64,000 nt of DNA from Georgenia satyanarayanai (GTDB taxonomy: Bacteria > Actinomycetota > Actinomycetes > Actinomycetales > Actinomycetaceae), in NCBI RefSeq assembly GCF_023715365.1, contig NZ_JAMBNZ010000003.1, positions 124,001-188,000 of the forward strand. The letters are read 5' to 3'. The notes beneath the pieces are model-generated. The model did no database searches. It saw only the letters and a list, made by a program, of their open reading frames with translations, and was not told the DNA's origin. A program made the translations under genes and the position numbers. Shown here one piece after another: positions 62,464-64,000 of this stretch (the first letter of the stretch is position 1; every line of letters starts with the position of its first letter).

Positions 62464-62495
62464 AACGCCGCAGGGTTGAGTCTATTCCGCTCAAG
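62464..62495 (-). promoter_or_regulatory. HAIR-type HspR operator overlapping a SigH-like promoter of clpB
   Basis: On the minus strand CTTGAGC-N7-ACTCAAC (62495-62475) matches the HAIR consensus CTTGAGT-N7-ACTCAAG at 12 of 14 arm positions. Overlapping it, GGAA (62488-62485) and GTT (62466-62464), 18 bases apart, fit the GGAA/GTT promoter of actinobacterial stress sigma factors (SigH type). HspR repression plus SigH activation of clpB is known from mycobacteria and relatives; its presence here is inferred. Confidence 0.7.
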
Positions 62496-62592
62496 TCTGT
62501 GTGCGCACCGTCTCCCGGTCGTGACGAGATGCGGCGGGCCGCCGCCGGGCGCACGCTCGGAGGTACGAGCACCGACCGAAGGAGCCACGATC

Positions 62593-62793
62593 ATGTCGAC
62601 ACTCCCTCCCCCGGGCCCCGGTCCCGGCGGGCCCGCCGTCCCGCCCGGTGAGCCCCTGCCCTCGCAGGAGCCCGCGGCACCGCTCGCGGACCCGCCGCCT
62701 CCCGGGCAGCCGCCCACCGCGCCGCCGAGCGCACCGTCCGTCGAGCCGCCCAGCGAGTCCCCCGGCCCGCCCCCGGTGGAGCCGCCGGACTGA
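62593..62793 (+). CDS. Small proline-rich protein
   Basis: A 66-residue peptide, MSTLPPPGPGPGGPAVPPGE onward, that is about half proline and glycine and has no charged motifs, signal peptide or membrane segment. GAAGGAG lies about 10 bases before the ATG at 62593, which supports translation, but low-complexity open frames are easy to obtain in high-G+C DNA, so this could be spurious. Divergent from clpB. No family is recognised. Confidence 0.4.
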   Translation: MSTLPPPGPGPGGPAVPPGEPLPSQEPAAPLADPPPPGQPPTAPPSAPSVEPPSESPGPPPVEPPD

Positions 62794-62813
62794 CGCGTCA
62801 GACACCACCCTGT

Positions 62814-62905
62814 CGGATCCCGCCACAAGCGACGCCTATGACAACACCCGCTCGGCGTGTCGCCGGCGTTTCCCACCGGCCGCCCAGCGTTTGTGGCGGG
62901 ATCCG
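62814..62905. repeat. 92-bp element bounded by long inverted repeats
   Basis: CGGATCCCGCCACAA (62814-62828) is perfectly complementary to TTGTGGCGGGATCCG (62891-62905); pairing continues inward for three more bases with one G-U. The 56-base interior is not strongly structured. The arms are too far apart for a classic terminator, and it lies at the end of the convergent amidase gene. Confidence 0.75.
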
Positions 62906-62929
62906 GAGCCGGTCTCCGCAGCGCCCGGC

Positions 62930-64000
62930 TCAGACCGGCTCGACCGGGCTCGTCGGCCAGGGGTCGGCCTCCTCGAGCGCCGCGGCCAGGCCGAGGAGCA
63001 GCTCCTCGTCGCCGAGCCGGGTGGCCCCGAGCTGGACGCCGACCGGCAGCGTGACGCCGTCGACCTCGGCGCGGTGCAGCGGGATGGTGATCGCCGGGGC
63101 GCCGAGCATGTTCCACGGGCTCGTCCACGGCGTGAAGGCCTTCTGCGCCTCGAAGTCCGCCGCCGGGTCGGCGTCGTCGCGCATGCCCCCGATGAACGGG
63201 GCAGGGGTCGCGAGCGCCGGGGTGAGGACGACGTCGAGGTCGCGCCACACCTCGGCCGCCGAGCGGGCCAGGCGCTGGACCGCGGCGACGGCGGCCGCGT
63301 AGTCGAGCCCGGAGTACTGCCGTCCCTGCTCGCGCATCCACCGGGTGAGGGGCACGAGCAGCTCCTCGGCCTCGGGCGGGACCGGGGCGGACAGCGCCCC
63401 CACGGCCCACAGCGGGGTGAAGTGCTCCCACTCCTCGGGGCTGAAGGGCACCTGGGTCGTCGTCACCGCGTGCCCCATCTCCTCGAGCAGCCGCACGGCA
63501 CGGTCGACGGCGGCGAGGGACGTCTCGTGCACCGGCGCCTCGTGGACGTTGATCGGCCGGGTGAGGACGCCGATGCGCAGCTCGCGCGGCCGGTGCCCGC
63601 AGGCCGCGAGGAAGGAGGAGCGCGGCCCGGGGAGGAGGTAGTGGTCCCCCGGCCACGGCTCGGAGAGGACGTCGAGGAAGGCGGCGGTGTCGCGCACCGT
63701 GCGGGTGACGACGCCGTCGACGGTGAGGCCGGCGCCGTCGACCCCGAACGGCCCCTTCGACACCCGCCCGCGGCTCGCCTTGAGCCCGACGAGCCCGCAC
63801 GCGGCGGCGGGGATGCGGATGGAGCCGCCGCCGTCGCTCGCGTGCGCGGCGGGGACGATGCCGGCGGCCACGGCGGCCGCTGCCCCGCCGGAGGAGCCGC
63901 CCGCGCTGCGGCGCGGGTCCCACGGGCTGCGGGCCGGTGGTGCGACGTCGGGCTCGGTGTAGGACGGCAGCCCGAGCTCCGGCGTCGTCGTCTTGCCGAC
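62930..64000 (-). CDS. Amidase-signature family protein, N-terminus beyond the right edge
   Basis: The visible 357 codons belong to an amidase-signature (GatA-like) hydrolase. The upstream part has LGLPSYTEP, then SAGGSSGGAAAAVAAG containing the GGSSGG core (catalytic cis-Ser), followed by HASDGGGSIRIPAAACGLVG with the nucleophile Ser in GGGSIRIPA. The catalytic Lys and N-terminal residues lie past position 64000. Substrate amide is unknown; no gatB or gatC is seen, so a GatA role is unlikely. Stop TGA at 62930. Confidence 0.9.
   Translation of the reverse strand, partial: VGKTTTPELGLPSYTEPDVAPPARSPWDPRRSAGGSSGGAAAAVAAGIVPAAHASDGGGSIRIPAAACGLVGLKASRGRVSKGPFGVDGAGLTVDGVVTRTVRDTAAFLDVLSEPWPGDHYLLPGPRSSFLAACGHRPRELRIGVLTRPINVHEAPVHETSLAAVDRAVRLLEEMGHAVTTTQVPFSPEEWEHFTPLWAVGALSAPVPPEAEELLVPLTRWMREQGRQYSGLDYAAAVAAVQRLARSAAEVWRDLDVVLTPALATPAPFIGGMRDDADPAADFEAQKAFTPWTSPWNMLGAPAITIPLHRAEVDGVTLPVGVQLGATRLGDEELLLGLAAALEEADPWPTSPVEPV

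Overview
The window is about 73% or more G+C by eye, with NNC/NNG codon usage throughout, mycothiol synthase, BldC, DUF3073, DUF222-HNH and LppM-type genes. This points to an actinobacterium, most likely of the order Micrococcales (Bogoriellaceae, Intrasporangiaceae or Cellulomonadaceae-like). The genus cannot be fixed from sequence reading alone. It looks like ordinary chromosome: no rRNA, insertion sequence, prophage or CRISPR array was seen. Gene ends are closely packed, with many 1- or 4-base stop/start overlaps, and several genes start 6-8 bases after a TANNNT -10 box, suggesting leaderless mRNAs.

Layout. 1-4.1 kb: start of an acidic protein running off the left edge, mycothiol synthase (mshD), a pair of paralogous unknown proteins flanking a GerW-like gene, a cysteine-free HesB-like protein, tRNA-Lys and two small unknown genes. 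4.2-14.1 kb: DEAD-box helicase, DUF2207 membrane protein, YeaQ-type membrane protein, an EEP-fold hydrolase, msrB, a GNAT, a PfkB kinase coupled to surE, an XRE regulator/membrane protein pair with two palindromic operators, a CDF metal exporter and a zincin-like protein. 14.2-20.8 kb: tRNA-Glu, -Asp and -Phe, then a 1685-residue secreted nuclease/nucleotidase with five C-terminal repeats, and a holin-like/DUF3618 pair.

20.8-31.5 kb: bldC, DUF3073, purM-purF, an RNB ribonuclease, a sterol-carrier-like gene, cutC, a flavin-oxidase-like gene, gdhA and purL. 31.7-40.7 kb: a DUF222-HNH gene, then a fatty-acid oxidation locus (acyl-CoA oxidase/dehydrogenase and TetR on one strand; thiolase, large FabG and MaoC hydratase on the other), then an EamA transporter preceded by a tandem glycine riboswitch. 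41-49.5 kb: alanine dehydrogenase, purQ-purS, a fatty acid desaturase, purC-purD, an LppM-like lipoprotein, DUF2249 and purA. 49.7-64 kb: a STAS / SpoIIE-HATPase / STAS signalling module, fbaA, an rRNA/tRNA methyltransferase-like gene, lemA, a PepSY lipoprotein, pyrE, exonuclease III, a patatin lipase, a serine hydrolase, clpB with a HAIR-type HspR site, a proline-rich small protein, and an amidase running off the right edge.

How the genes work together. Eight purine genes (purM, F, L, Q, S, C, D, A) lie in five blocks over 28 kb, and pyrE and the nucleotidases add pyrimidine synthesis and nucleotide salvage. The secreted nuclease/nucleotidase, SurE and exonuclease III all handle nucleic acids or nucleotides. 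The most unusual regulatory feature is the glycine riboswitch in front of an EamA-family exporter, beside a divergent alanine dehydrogenase. It suggests glycine-controlled export of a small metabolite.
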